Assembly (NCBI RefSeq): GCF_034119845.1
Contig: NZ_CP139420.1
Span: 2,644,001-2,708,000 of the forward strand
DNA length: 64,000 nt
From: Flavobacterium sp. NG2
Lineage (GTDB): Bacteria; Bacteroidota; Bacteroidia; Flavobacteriales; Flavobacteriaceae
Reading direction: 5' to 3'
Part shown: one piece after another, positions 37,907 through 46,573 of the stretch
Position numbering within the stretch: the stretch's first letter is position 1
Layout: each line of letters opens with the position of its first letter
Program-made: the position numbers and the translations under genes
The notes under the pieces: generated by a model
The model's input: the letters and a program-made list of their open reading frames with translations, nothing else
Database searches by the model: none
Told to the model about the DNA's origin: nothing

Positions 37907-39271
37907 GTGATGGCAAAAATAGTACGTTTAAGCGAATTTCAATACAAATTTTCAATTTTTACTATCAATGAAAATTTTGATAGTTTTTACGCCCAATTTT
38001 TAAAAACGGATTTGGGTAAAATATACCTTTCAATGCCTTTTTCTGAGCTTAGTCAAGCCTTCAAATTGAAAGATTCTAACAAAGGGACTCATTGTTATTT
38101 TAGTCCCAAGGGTAAGATTGCCCTGATGATGTTAAAAAATTACTACGGTTGCTCGGATAAAAAACTTATTGAGCTTTTGAACGGTAATATTTTCATGCAG
38201 TTTTTTTGCGACATTCTAATTCCTATAGACAAGCCCCTGACTAATTTTAAAATCGTGAGCCAAATCAGAATGGAACTCTCCAAAGGTTTAAATATTCGAA
38301 AGAGTCAAGAAATATTAGCTAAAAACTGGATTCCATTTATGAGTGATTTGGATAAAATTTTTACCGATGCCACTTGTTACGAAAGCGAGGTACGCTTTCC
38401 AACTAATCAAAAACTACTATGGGAATGCGTACAATGGAATTACAAACAAATGGAAGCCTTATGTGGTATGTTAAAAATCAAGTTACCAAGAACCAAGTAT
38501 TTGGATTGGTGTAGACGCTATAATGAATATTCTAAAAAAAGAAAAAAGCAATCAAAACACCGTACAAAAGTAACCAGAGGACTGTTGAAATTATTGTACA
38601 AACTTAACGCTGAACTCAATAAAATTGAGAATCAAAATTCTTTTGAAGCTACTAAAAAATACAAAAACCAACGTTCTCTAATCGCTAAGGTGTATCAACA
38701 ACAGTCTCAAATTTTTAAAACAGGCAAAAGTGTTCCAGATAGAATAATAAGTATTAGTAAAAGCTATATTAGACCTATTGTAAGAGGTAAGGAAGTAAAA
38801 CAAGTTGAATTTGGAGCCAAAGTCAACAAAATCCAAATTGATGGAATTAATTTTATAGAACATATTCAGTACAGAGCTTTCAATGAAGGTACACGTCTTC
38901 AAAGCACGGTTTTTTGCGCTCAAAACTTAACCAAAACTAAAGTAAAAATGCTTGGTGCTGATGCAATTTATGCCACCAATAAAAATCGAACATTCACCAC
39001 TTCAAACAACATCCAAACCGATTTTGTGCGAAAAGGAAAAGCTGGCAAAAATGAAGAACAGCGTAAAATCTTAGCTAAAGAAATCAAAAAAGAACGCTCC
39101 ACTCGATTAGAAGGAAGTTTTGGAAAAGAGAAAGAACATTACAATCTAAAAAAGATAAAAGCCAAAACCCAAAAAAGTGAAATGCTTTGGATCTTCTTCG
39201 GAATACATACAGGAAATGCCCTGGAAATAGGAAGAAGAATTCTCAAGCAGCAACAAATTTTAGCAGCCTAA
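37907..39271 (+). CDS. DDE transposase of an IS5/IS1182-like insertion sequence
   Basis: 454 residues (MMAKIVRLSEFQYKF). The N-terminal part looks like a DUF772 transposase domain (FSPKGKIALMMLKNYYGCSDKK). A DDE catalytic set is plausible: D in IFTDATCYES, D in MLGADAIYAT, and E in TRLEGSFGKEKEHYNL. The C-terminus (LWIFFGIHTGNALEIG) is typical of these enzymes. It is full length and uninterrupted, so possibly active. I could not define terminal inverted repeats or target duplications with confidence: stretches near 37820 (gtttttcag) and 39350 (gtgaaaaat) are weakly inverted. It is inserted between the fibre operon and an acyltransferase gene. Confidence 0.8.
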   Translation: MMAKIVRLSEFQYKFSIFTINENFDSFYAQFLKTDLGKIYLSMPFSELSQAFKLKDSNKGTHCYFSPKGKIALMMLKNYYGCSDKKLIELLNGNIFMQFFCDILIPIDKPLTNFKIVSQIRMELSKGLNIRKSQEILAKNWIPFMSDLDKIFTDATCYESEVRFPTNQKLLWECVQWNYKQMEALCGMLKIKLPRTKYLDWCRRYNEYSKKRKKQSKHRTKVTRGLLKLLYKLNAELNKIENQNSFEATKKYKNQRSLIAKVYQQQSQIFKTGKSVPDRIISISKSYIRPIVRGKEVKQVEFGAKVNKIQIDGINFIEHIQYRAFNEGTRLQSTVFCAQNLTKTKVKMLGADAIYATNKNRTFTTSNNIQTDFVRKGKAGKNEEQRKILAKEIKKERSTRLEGSFGKEKEHYNLKKIKAKTQKSEMLWIFFGIHTGNALEIGRRILKQQQILAA

Positions 39272-39357
39272 AAAAACAAAAAACACCTCCGTGGAGAACG
39301 TGCGTCTAGTCAATACCTAAAAAAGACTTTTTTGATACATCAGAGTCCGTGAAAAAT

Positions 39358-39399
39358 AAAAATGACCAATTTTGAAACTGAAATTTGGTCATTTTTTTT
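39358..39399. terminator. Terminator beyond the IS and the acyltransferase gene
   Basis: A 12-bp stem (aaaaatgaccaa / ttggtcattttt) with a 15-base loop and T tracts on both strands serves the minus-strand acyltransferase gene ending at 39443, and possibly the IS. Confidence 0.8.
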
Positions 39400-39442
39400 A
39401 TTTCTTGGAAAAAATAGGATTACTTCTGAATGTGCCAAGTTA

Positions 39443-40318
39443 TTAGTTTACTTTTCTATGTTTCCAACGTTTATGAGTCCAAAAATAATATTCTGGAGCT
39501 TCGTGAATTTGTTTTTCTACTTCTTGAATAAAGTCGTGGGTGATTTGGAACTCAGTGGTTTCCTTTGGGTGGTCTGCAATAGGTACGAAGGTCGCTTCAT
39601 AATAGCCACGTTTTACTTTTTTTACCTTTACAAAAACAACACTCAAATCGTATTTTCGAGCAATCATTTCAGCACCAGTATGTACAGGTACTTCAATCCC
39701 CATAAAAGGATGGTAATGAAAAATACGGTCTAGTTTTGGCGATTGATCACTAGCTAATCCGTACATACACATTTTTCTTTCTCTTTGGTTTTTAGCAATT
39801 AACGGAATAGTTTCTCTAGTAACCACTAAATCGGTTCCGTATTTAGAACGAATTTTTCGTATCAATTGGTCAAAATAATCATTGTTTATTTTTTTATAGG
39901 TTGCTACGGCTTTGAATTTAGTTTTTTCATTTACCGTCATCAACCACTCCCAACTAGCATAATGTGAAGCAAGCATCACAATACTCTTTCCTTTTTTTTC
40001 ATACTCTTGAAGCAATTTAATGTTTGTGATTACAAAACGTTTGTTCATTTCATTAGATGAAATCGTCATGGTTTTTACCATTTCAAGAAACATATCACAT
40101 AAATGTTCATATGATTTTTTTTCAATCTTAAGGCGTTCTTCAAGGCTAAGATGAGGGAGTGCTAAAGCCAAATTTGCACGGACTACTTTTTTTCGATAGC
40201 CAATTATATAATATACAATTAGGAAAATAAAATCCGATAACCAATAAAATATACGAAAAGGAAGAATAGAAATAAGCCAGAGAAATGGATATGCTATAAT
40301 AAATACAAGAAATTGCAT
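39443..40318 (-). CDS. LpxL/HtrB-type lipid A acyltransferase
   Basis: About 291 residues from the ATG at 40318. This start is favoured over 40348 because MQFLVFIIAYPFLWLIS forms the membrane anchor and a TATATTTG promoter element lies between the two. Family motifs include the catalytic H-x4-E/D-like SHYASWEWLM, the region SDQSPKLDRIFHYHPFMG, then VPVHTGAEMIARK, and a final PEYYFWTHKRWKHR. These enzymes transfer secondary acyl chains to lipid A precursors at the inner membrane. The length fits LpxL/HtrB (about 300). It is monocistronic. Confidence 0.9.
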   Translation of the reverse strand: MQFLVFIIAYPFLWLISILPFRIFYWLSDFIFLIVYYIIGYRKKVVRANLALALPHLSLEERLKIEKKSYEHLCDMFLEMVKTMTISSNEMNKRFVITNIKLLQEYEKKGKSIVMLASHYASWEWLMTVNEKTKFKAVATYKKINNDYFDQLIRKIRSKYGTDLVVTRETIPLIAKNQRERKMCMYGLASDQSPKLDRIFHYHPFMGIEVPVHTGAEMIARKYDLSVVFVKVKKVKRGYYEATFVPIADHPKETTEFQITHDFIQEVEKQIHEAPEYYFWTHKRWKHRKVN

Positions 40319-40334
40319 GCGGTATTTTTTCTTG

Positions 40335-40342
40335 CAAATATA
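40335..40342 (-). promoter_or_regulatory. -7 element of the acyltransferase gene
   Basis: Minus-strand TATATTTG exactly matches TAnnTTTG, 17 bases before the ATG at 40318; no TTG at the proper spacing. It argues against the upstream ATG at 40348. Confidence 0.35.
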
Positions 40343-40432
40343 AGTCAAATTAGAATAATATATAAATATAAAAGAGGCACAATAGGACTCTTGTAGAATT
40401 ACTATATTTACAGTTCACAATTATAAAAATTT

Positions 40433-41071
40433 ATGAATAGTATATTGATAGCAATAATAATTGCCAATGTTTTGATGAGTTACAAAGGTTTTAATGACAA
40501 TCATTTTTTTAGAAAATATGAATTTCATATGGGACGAGTGCTCTCAGGTGAAAAAATCAGAATTATCTCTTCTGCTTTTTTGCACGCAGATATGAGTCAT
40601 TTACTCTTTAATATGCTAACACTTTACTTTTTTGCCCCCGTGGTAATTAGTTATTTAGGAGATTTGTCTTTTATCCTTATTTATTTTGGTAGCATAATCT
40701 TTGGAAGTCTATTGACGATTTATTTCCATAAAAGAAATTACGGTTATAGAGCCATAGGTGCATCGGGTGCTGTAACTGGAATCTTGTACTCTGCGATTCT
40801 TTTACGACCAGATATGATGTTAGGCTTGTTTTTTATAGTTCCTATTCCTGCTTATCTTTTTGGAATTGTTTATTTGTTGTATTCTATATATGGAATGAAA
40901 GCTAATAATGATAATATTGGACATACTGCTCATTTTGGTGGAGCTATAGGTGGTTATGCAATAACACTACTGTTACAACCTCAATTACTTTTTGACCATG
41001 CACTTATGGTGGCTTTATTGACTATTCCAATTGTAGTTTTGTTTGGGATGGCAAAAATGGGTAAGTTATAA
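40433..41071 (+). CDS. Rhomboid-family intramembrane serine protease
   Basis: 212 residues with six membrane helices. The catalytic serine is in the rhomboid motif GASGAVTGILYSAIL (near residue 118) and the catalytic histidine in GHTAHFGGAIGGYAI (near 165). The L1-type loop includes SSAFLHADMSHLLFNMLTLY with the conserved HxxxHxxxN pattern. Rhomboids cleave membrane-embedded helices in the lipid bilayer; the substrate is not known here. It is a minimal six-helix core. The SIMPL-domain gene follows after 54 bp, possibly in the same transcript. Confidence 0.93.
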   Translation: MNSILIAIIIANVLMSYKGFNDNHFFRKYEFHMGRVLSGEKIRIISSAFLHADMSHLLFNMLTLYFFAPVVISYLGDLSFILIYFGSIIFGSLLTIYFHKRNYGYRAIGASGAVTGILYSAILLRPDMMLGLFFIVPIPAYLFGIVYLLYSIYGMKANNDNIGHTAHFGGAIGGYAITLLLQPQLLFDHALMVALLTIPIVVLFGMAKMGKL

Positions 41072-41125
41072 TGGCATAACTTTTGAAAACATAAAAATCA
41101 AATAATAATTTAATATCTGATTAAA

Positions 41126-41815
41126 ATGAAAAAAATAGTATTGATTCTAGGAATGCTTTTTATGACGTTGTCACAGGCACAGGAAATGAAACCACTCCCA
41201 CAAATTAGTGTCTCAGGCGAAGGGAAAGTAAAAGTTATTCCTGACCAAGCCATAATAAAAGCAACAGTTGAAACCAAAGGTACCAATGCCAAAGATGTAA
41301 AAAAGCAAAATGACATTCAGGTTGAGGCAGTTTTGAAATTTATCAAGAAAATGAATTTGAATCCAGCTGATTTCAAAACTCAACGGGTAGCTTTGAATCC
41401 TCAATACGATTACGAAAAAAAGAAACACAATTATAATGCGACTCAAACTATCGAAATCTTATTGAAAGATTTATCACTCTATGATGAATTGATGGAAGGT
41501 TTGGTAGATAAAGGTATAAATCGAATCGATAATGTGGTGTTTCAATCTTCAAAAATGGAAGAATACCTGTCGGAAGCTAGAAAATTAGCGATGAAGAACG
41601 CTAAATTAAAAGCCGAAGATTATTTGTTTGGTATGGGGCAAAAAATAGGTAAAGCATTAAGTATAACTGATAATTCCCAAAACTATTACCCACAACCTGT
41701 GTATGCTCGTATGAAAACCATGGCAATGGATGCTGAATCAGCACCAAGAGAAACTCTTGCTGCAGGTGAAATTGAAATTACAGCAAATGTAAGTGTGAGT
41801 TTTATTTTGGAATAA
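41126..41815 (+). CDS. SIMPL-domain (DUF541) periplasmic protein
   Basis: 229 residues with a signal peptide (MKKIVLILGMLFMTLSQAQ) and the start typical of the SIMPL/DUF541 family (ISVSGEGKVKVIPDQA). An internal YDYEKKKHNYNATQTIEI and the closing EIEITANVSVSFILE also fit. Members include E. coli YggE, linked to oxidative stress tolerance, but no enzymatic activity is established to my knowledge. It is likely periplasmic or outer-membrane associated. It is followed by a large inverted repeat between convergent genes. Confidence 0.92.
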   Translation: MKKIVLILGMLFMTLSQAQEMKPLPQISVSGEGKVKVIPDQAIIKATVETKGTNAKDVKKQNDIQVEAVLKFIKKMNLNPADFKTQRVALNPQYDYEKKKHNYNATQTIEILLKDLSLYDELMEGLVDKGINRIDNVVFQSSKMEEYLSEARKLAMKNAKLKAEDYLFGMGQKIGKALSITDNSQNYYPQPVYARMKTMAMDAESAPRETLAAGEIEITANVSVSFILE

Positions 41816-41842
41816 ATTTATATATGATTATTGATTGATAAA

Positions 41843-41911
41843 AAACGATTTTTGATTTCAGACCTTTTATGTGATTTTTTTAGGTTTTACTTCTGAAATC
41901 AAAAATCGTTT
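41843..41911. terminator. Long inverted repeat between convergent genes, likely bidirectional terminator
   Basis: A perfect 20-bp inverted repeat (41843-41862 and 41892-41911; core acgatttttgatttcaga) has a 29-base loop that itself contains a T7 run. It occupies the middle of the 136-bp gap between the SIMPL and NlpC/P60 genes. The stem is unusually long for a simple terminator. Confidence 0.65.
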
Positions 41912-41951
41912 CTCAAAATTTTACAATGAATCAATATATTTTTAGCTTCCT

Positions 41952-42713
41952 TTAAATAATCTTCTTTATCACTCTTAGTTTATGAGTATGTCTATTGGTC
42001 TCCGGATTATAGATTCCCAAATGATCAATTCGGTCGATTCTCACTTTTCCACTAGCATGGATGATATAATTGTTCTCCATGATAATCCCTACGTGGATTA
42101 TATTGCCCTCTTCGTTGTCAAAAAAGGCCAAGTCGCCAGGTTCACTTTCTTCAATAAAACTTAGCGCTTCTCCTTGGGTAGCCTGTTGTGAGGCATCACG
42201 AAGTAGCTTGTACCCATTAAGTTTATAAACCATTTGTGTAAAGCCAGAGCAATCTATTCCAAAAGGTGTTTTTCCTCCCCATAGATAGGGAGCATTCAAA
42301 AATAAATATGCCGTATTGATGAGGTTAGATTTATCTTTTATTCCATTTACTTTAGTCCCTTCAAACTCAAAATTGCTTGCATTGATTTCGTTATTGTAGA
42401 TAAACGAAAGGGATGCTCCTAGGGGAATTGGAATTAATAAGTTGGTTGGTGCAGTAACATATTCAATCAAATCAGCATTCAGGATAATAGTATCATTTGA
42501 AAGCTGATTGTAATTAGATTCAGAGATCAATTGGCATTGTTTGGAATCAATCCAGCCTTCATAACCATCATAGTGCATTTGGATACGAAACCATTGTTTT
42601 TGTTGTTCTAAAACTTTAAAATGCTCACCAAATAAAACTTGGGAAACAATTTCACTTCTGTCCGACGGTTCAAACCGAAGGGGGATAATAGCCAGATTAC
42701 AAATTCCGAACAT
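41952..42713 (-). CDS. NlpC/P60 cysteine peptidase with SH3-like domain
   Basis: 253 residues. The N-terminal third is an SH3b-like segment (ICNLAIIPLRFEPSDRSE, WFRIQMHYDGYEGWID). The C-terminal NlpC/P60 domain carries the catalytic cysteine in PFGIDCSGFTQMVY, the histidine in GNIIHVGIIM and a following HASGKVRID. These C40-family peptidases cut the gamma-D-Glu-diaminopimelate stem peptide bond during peptidoglycan remodelling or recycling. No signal peptide is visible, so a cytoplasmic recycling role is possible. It stands 66 bp downstream of the thiolase gene. Confidence 0.93.
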   Translation of the reverse strand: MFGICNLAIIPLRFEPSDRSEIVSQVLFGEHFKVLEQQKQWFRIQMHYDGYEGWIDSKQCQLISESNYNQLSNDTIILNADLIEYVTAPTNLLIPIPLGASLSFIYNNEINASNFEFEGTKVNGIKDKSNLINTAYLFLNAPYLWGGKTPFGIDCSGFTQMVYKLNGYKLLRDASQQATQGEALSFIEESEPGDLAFFDNEEGNIIHVGIIMENNYIIHASGKVRIDRIDHLGIYNPETNRHTHKLRVIKKII

Positions 42714-42779
42714 TTAGGGTCATTTATGAGTTGAGTTCTAAGCCTTCTTAAGATATAAGTGTTTATTAGAACAAATTAA

Positions 42780-43958
42780 TTAAGCATTTTCGATAACCAT
42801 TGCAGAGGCGCCACCACCACCATTACAAATAGCTGCGGCACCAATAGTACCATTGTTTTGTTTTAATACATTGATTAAAGTAACTAAGATTCGGGCTCCT
42901 GAACAACCTAATGGATGTCCAAGGGAAACAGCTCCACCGTTAACATTTACTTTGTCTGTATCAATACCAAGAATTTTAGCATTAGCGATACCTACCACTG
43001 AAAAAGCTTCGTTAAATTCAAAAAAGTCTACTTCATCCAAAGTTACTCCAGCCTTATCAAGGGCTTTAGGTAATGCTTTGGAAGGACTTGTTGTAAACCA
43101 TTTTGGTTCTTGCGAGGCATCGGCATAACTTTTTATATATGCCAAAGGTTTAAAACCAAGTGAAATGGCTTTTTCTTCAGTCATAAGTATTAAGGCAGCA
43201 GCACCATCATTAATAGTCGATGCATTTGCAGCTGTAACGGTTCCGTCTTTACTGAAAGCAGGATTTAAAACAGGTATTTTTTCAAGGATTACATTGGTGA
43301 ATTCTTCGTCTGTATCAATAATTAAAGGGGCTCCTTTGCGTTGTTTTACAGTAACGGGGACAACTTCATTTTTAAATTTACCAGCTTCCCAAGCTTTTAT
43401 GGAACGGGAATAAGATTGTATGGCGTATAAATCTTGTTCTTCTCTACTGATGTTATATTCAGAAGCACATAAATCAGCACAAACCCCCATGGCTTGGTTA
43501 TCATAGGCATCACTAAGTCCGTCCTTCTGCATTCCGTCAGTTAGGGTTGTTGGGCCAAATTTAGTTCCGCTACGCAAATGAGTGTAATGCGGAATCATAC
43601 TCATGTTTTCCATTCCGCCTGCAACAACTATTTCGGCATCGCCACAAGCAATGGTTTGTGCGGCTAACATAACTGCTTTCATTCCTGAGGCACAAACTTT
43701 GTTAATTGTTGTACAGGCTACACTATCAGGCAAACCAGCAAAACGTGCTGCTTGACGAGCTGGTGCTTGTCCTGAACCTGCTTGAACTACTTGTCCCATA
43801 AAAACTTCATCAACTAAATCAGGCTCTAATCCAATAGCGTCTAATGCTCCTTTAATAGCAATAGCCCCTAGTTGAGGTGCAGATGTGGTTGATAAACCTC
43901 CCATAAAGCTTCCTATAGGAGTTCTAACAGCAGATACAATAACAATTCGTGTGCTCAT
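42780..43958 (-). CDS. atoB: Acetyl-CoA C-acetyltransferase (thiolase)
   Basis: 392 residues, standard for degradative/biosynthetic thiolases. The acyl-accepting cysteine is in NKVCASGMKAVMLA (near residue 89). The second active-site motifs are GHPLGCSGARILVT and CNGGGGASAMVIE near the C-terminus, and NEAFSVVGIAN is also present. The enzyme condenses two acetyl-CoA to acetoacetyl-CoA or cleaves 3-ketoacyl-CoA. No other fatty-acid oxidation genes are adjacent, so the direction and chain length cannot be told. A TAAATTTG element lies about 27 bases upstream of the start. Confidence 0.95.
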   Translation of the reverse strand: MSTRIVIVSAVRTPIGSFMGGLSTTSAPQLGAIAIKGALDAIGLEPDLVDEVFMGQVVQAGSGQAPARQAARFAGLPDSVACTTINKVCASGMKAVMLAAQTIACGDAEIVVAGGMENMSMIPHYTHLRSGTKFGPTTLTDGMQKDGLSDAYDNQAMGVCADLCASEYNISREEQDLYAIQSYSRSIKAWEAGKFKNEVVPVTVKQRKGAPLIIDTDEEFTNVILEKIPVLNPAFSKDGTVTAANASTINDGAAALILMTEEKAISLGFKPLAYIKSYADASQEPKWFTTSPSKALPKALDKAGVTLDEVDFFEFNEAFSVVGIANAKILGIDTDKVNVNGGAVSLGHPLGCSGARILVTLINVLKQNNGTIGAAAICNGGGGASAMVIENA

Positions 43959-43984
43959 GGCAGTAAAATGATTGGTTAGCTTAG

Positions 43985-43992
43985 CAAATTTA
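43985..43992 (-). promoter_or_regulatory. -7 element of the thiolase gene
   Basis: Minus-strand TAAATTTG matches TAnnTTTG exactly; a TTG lies only 12 bases further upstream, shorter than the usual spacing, so the promoter is tentative. Confidence 0.3.
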
Positions 43993-44135
43993 ATCTTTTT
44001 TGGACAATTTTTAGATTTTGAATTTAGGAATATACTAATTAGAAATATTAATTAAAATTATTTAAGGCTATATATTTGATTGTGAACTGTTTTTAATGAA
44101 ATATTAAAAAACTGTAAAAAAAAGTGTCAAAATAG

Positions 44136-44166
44136 TTGTGAATAACGGGATGATGTCTTAGATTTG
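44136..44166 (+). promoter_or_regulatory. Promoter of the tRNA cluster
   Basis: TTG at 44136-44138, a 20-base spacer and TAGATTTG at 44159-44166 match the Bacteroidota consensus. The first tRNA starts 34 bases downstream; the leader contains the 14-bp perfect palindrome gagatagctatctc. Confidence 0.6.
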
Positions 44167-44199
44167 CAACCGCAAAACGAGATAGCTATCTCATTGCTA

Positions 44200-44283
44200 G
44201 GAGGGGTGCCAGAGCGGTAATGGAGCAGTTTGCTAAACTGTCATCGAGTGATCGATGCCAGGGTTCGAGTCCCTGTCCCTCCG
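44200..44283 (+). tRNA. tRNA-Ser (GCU)
   Basis: 84 bases fold as a class II tRNA: acceptor GGAGGGG with TCCCTCC plus discriminator G, anticodon loop TTGCTAA with anticodon GCT (44232-44234), a long variable arm (catcgagtgatcgatg) and T loop GGTTCGAGTCC. CCA is not encoded. It reads AGC/AGU codons. Confidence 0.95.
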
Positions 44284-44352
44284 CACATTTTTTTAGAGTG
44301 TCAAAACACGTTTTTGATTATAAAACTTTAATAATGTAGTGAAATAATGTCG

Positions 44353-44427
44353 CGGGGTGTAGCGTAGCCCGGTTATCGCGCCTGCTTTGGGAGCAGGAGG
44401 CCGCAGGTTCGAATCCTGCCACCCCGA
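44353..44427 (+). tRNA. tRNA-Pro (UGG)
   Basis: 75 bases with acceptor CGGGGTG pairing with CACCCCG plus discriminator A, anticodon TGG (44388-44390) in a loop closed by cctgc/gcagg, and T arm GCAGGTTCGAATCCTGC. Second of three co-oriented tRNAs. Confidence 0.96.
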
Positions 44428-44457
44428 CAAAACTTTTCCATAAGTTGTAAAAGAAAT

Positions 44458-44531
<74 letters not shown>

Positions 44532-44535
44532 CAAT

Positions 44536-44572
44536 AAGCCTCTTAATATTTTGATTTTGAGGCTTTTTTGTT
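44536..44572 (+). terminator. Terminator after the tRNA cluster
   Basis: A 7-bp stem aagcctc / gaggctt with a 16-base loop is followed by TTTTTGTTTTT, five bases after the last tRNA. Confidence 0.75.
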
Positions 44573-44627
44573 TTTAGTTGCGATTTTTTTTCGGCAACAA
44601 AATGATAAATCATGGATTGATCCTAAA

Positions 44628-45248
44628 TCATTCATATTTCGGATAAAGGACTATCTCTTCTTGATGATTGGTTTTGTTTGAAATTCGAATCTCTCTTAAA
44701 CAACAGCCTCTTTCGTCTTTTGAAACACAGTGAATTTGTATTTCGTCTATAAGTTGGTTGTTTTTGTCTTGGATAACAATTTTGGACAGTTCATTGTTGG
44801 AATAGTAAAAGTATTGTGTGTAGAAAGTAGAAAAATTATCTACTATTTTATCAATAGTTCCGTCTTTGTTATAATGATAGATGGCTTCGTTTTGTTTGAA
44901 CTGTTTTCTTGTATAGCAACTGATGCGTTCTCTTTGGTTAGGTTTCCAACGTGTTTTGCAATAATAATTTTCTTTATCGGGATAGGATTCCACTATAAAC
45001 CACAATTTCTTTTCGGTTTCTTGAAGTAAATTACCTAAGGAATCAACTGTTTTGGAATATTTGATGCGGCCATTTCTAGTGAAAATCATTTTCTTTTTAT
45101 ACAATAGTTTTTTCTGATGATTGACAACAATGTACTTTTCTTCGGTTGCAGATTTTATACCGTCAGGGAGTAGTCGTTTTTTAGTATCCTTTTTGGAGCT
45201 ACAGGATAACATGGTTAAGAATAATAAAGATATCAATAAAACTCTCAT
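44628..45248 (-). CDS. Putative lipoprotein of unknown function
   Basis: 206 residues starting with a lipoprotein signal peptide (MRVLLISLLFLTMLSCSSKK, lipobox LSCS with Cys16). The mature part is rich in lysine and aromatic residues with short beta hairpins (KKMIFTRNGRIKYSKTVDS, YHYNKDGTIDKIVDNF, YYSNNELSKIVIQDK), reminiscent of the YD-type hairpins of flavobacterial envelope proteins. It is predicted to be anchored to a membrane on the periplasmic side. I recognise no specific family and there is no operon partner: tRNAs lie on one side and a repeat-rich 400-bp gap on the other. Confidence 0.65.
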   Translation of the reverse strand: MRVLLISLLFLTMLSCSSKKDTKKRLLPDGIKSATEEKYIVVNHQKKLLYKKKMIFTRNGRIKYSKTVDSLGNLLQETEKKLWFIVESYPDKENYYCKTRWKPNQRERISCYTRKQFKQNEAIYHYNKDGTIDKIVDNFSTFYTQYFYYSNNELSKIVIQDKNNQLIDEIQIHCVSKDERGCCLREIRISNKTNHQEEIVLYPKYE

Positions 45249-45360
45249 AATTAGGAAGTTTAGGGATACACTAAATTACGAATTTTTAAAGATTTGAGTA
45301 GTTTTACAATCTTATAAACTGAGTTGTTAAGGATTTTTTAGAGTTAATTATATCCTTATT

Positions 45361-45555
45361 GTCACATTGAGCTTGTCGAAATGCTTTTGAAGGGTCGAAG
45401 CCCCTTTTAAATAAAAACGTCAATGGTAGTTGATATAAAATTTGCGACAGAAAATTTTATATCAGTATCGAGAACTCTAGTTTAAACAAAACTTCTCGGT
45501 ACTATTTTTAATAATATAGCTGTCGCATTAATATTAAAAATAACTCGAAGTGACG
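45361..45555. repeat. Structured palindromic element in the 45249-45648 gap
   Basis: The 400-bp gap has no gene. It holds a set of nested inverted repeats. One is a 13-bp perfect stem (tgatataaaattt 45431-45443 / 45452-45464). A second is an 11-bp stem (agtatcgagaa 45464-45474 / ttctcggtact 45493-45503). An octamer tgcgacag (45443-45450), mostly in the first loop, is complementary to ctgtcgca at 45520-45527. The outer ends (gtcacattgag and ctcgaagtgac) are imperfectly inverted. This suggests a MITE-like or structured RNA repeat. Confidence 0.5.
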
Positions 45556-45648
45556 GTAAACTTCTTAACTTAATGATATTGTTCGCTCACGCGCAGGGCA
45601 CGAGTCTTTAGGTTTATGTAGTTTCATTCATTTTAAAAAGTATATTTC

Positions 45649-46368
45649 TTAATTATACTCAAGAAAACTCAAAGCTTTTTCGCTTAAAACACATTGTTTT
45701 TGTTGTAGGAATAACAAACATTTTTTTAATTCTTGGGTGTTATTTGTGTTTCCAACAAAAGTAAAAATAGTATCAATTTTTGAAATGATGAGGTTCGTTG
45801 TCATTCTAGCTATAAAAATGTCAACGAGTTCGATATTTTCATATACATCCGTTTTACCATAGAATATGCCGCTATGCTCAAAATAATCCATTTTTAGAAT
45901 CAGTTTTGGATTAAAATTATTAACACCCAATACAAATGGAAGCGGAATTTTTTTTATCCCTACAAATCCAGCAATTAGCGGTACATCATACGCTTTCCTG
46001 TTGGTATGAATGACAATGGAATCTATTGCGTCTTGATTTATTTTGGAGCTTGCTAATTGTGCTATTTCTTTGTTTTCAGGATTTGTTATTGCTATTTCAG
46101 ATGGATTCACATAGGTGTACATTCCGTGAATAGAACATGAAACTGACCATCCTTCTGCTTTATTGAGTTTAGTAACGCCATCGTTAGCTAATGGTGTTAA
46201 ATTATGTACAGAGTCAATTAACTTTATTAATTGAATGGCTTTTTCTGTAATATTTTCATTTATATCAGTTGTATCAAAAATGATATAACTACCATTTTGA
46301 AATAAAACCCAATCTTGATATTTTGGATTAATAGCTTGCTTTATGTTTTTTAGTAAAGAGTATGTCAT
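45649..46368 (-). CDS. Hypothetical protein, no recognised family
   Basis: 239 residues, cytoplasmic by appearance (no signal peptide or membrane segment). It begins MTYSLLKNIKQAINPKY and contains NGSYIIFDTTDINENITEK, GWSVSCSIHGMYTYVNP, GFVGIKKIPLPFVLGVNN and a C-terminal helical part LKKCLLFLQQKQCVLSEKA. Alternating hydrophobic strands suggest an alpha/beta fold. I cannot assign a family or function. The frame is long and uninterrupted and the start is clear, so the gene is probably real. Neighbours (lipoprotein, AraC operon) give no hint. Confidence 0.55.
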   Translation of the reverse strand: MTYSLLKNIKQAINPKYQDWVLFQNGSYIIFDTTDINENITEKAIQLIKLIDSVHNLTPLANDGVTKLNKAEGWSVSCSIHGMYTYVNPSEIAITNPENKEIAQLASSKINQDAIDSIVIHTNRKAYDVPLIAGFVGIKKIPLPFVLGVNNFNPKLILKMDYFEHSGIFYGKTDVYENIELVDIFIARMTTNLIISKIDTIFTFVGNTNNTQELKKCLLFLQQKQCVLSEKALSFLEYN

Positions 46369-46573
46369 TTTTTATAAAAATAGGAAGAAGGGGAGTTGTT
46401 GAGGTGAATGGTAAAAAGTGGCTTGGGATTACTATTATCTACATTTATTTAGTTTTATTTTTTTAGGTATTGTTTTGCTATTTTTCAGCTCTTCTAAGCG
46501 GGTATATCTGGATTAAGAAGCTGGGGAAAGAGGCTTACAAATTTCTTCAATTGATTGGTGGGATTTTGTGCGG

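Noticed and set aside
37790..39350. Exact ends of the insertion sequence at 37.9-39.3 kb
   Set aside because: Only weak inverted similarity (gtttttcag near 37820, gtgaaaaat near 39350) and no convincing target duplication, so I give the transposase gene but no element borders.
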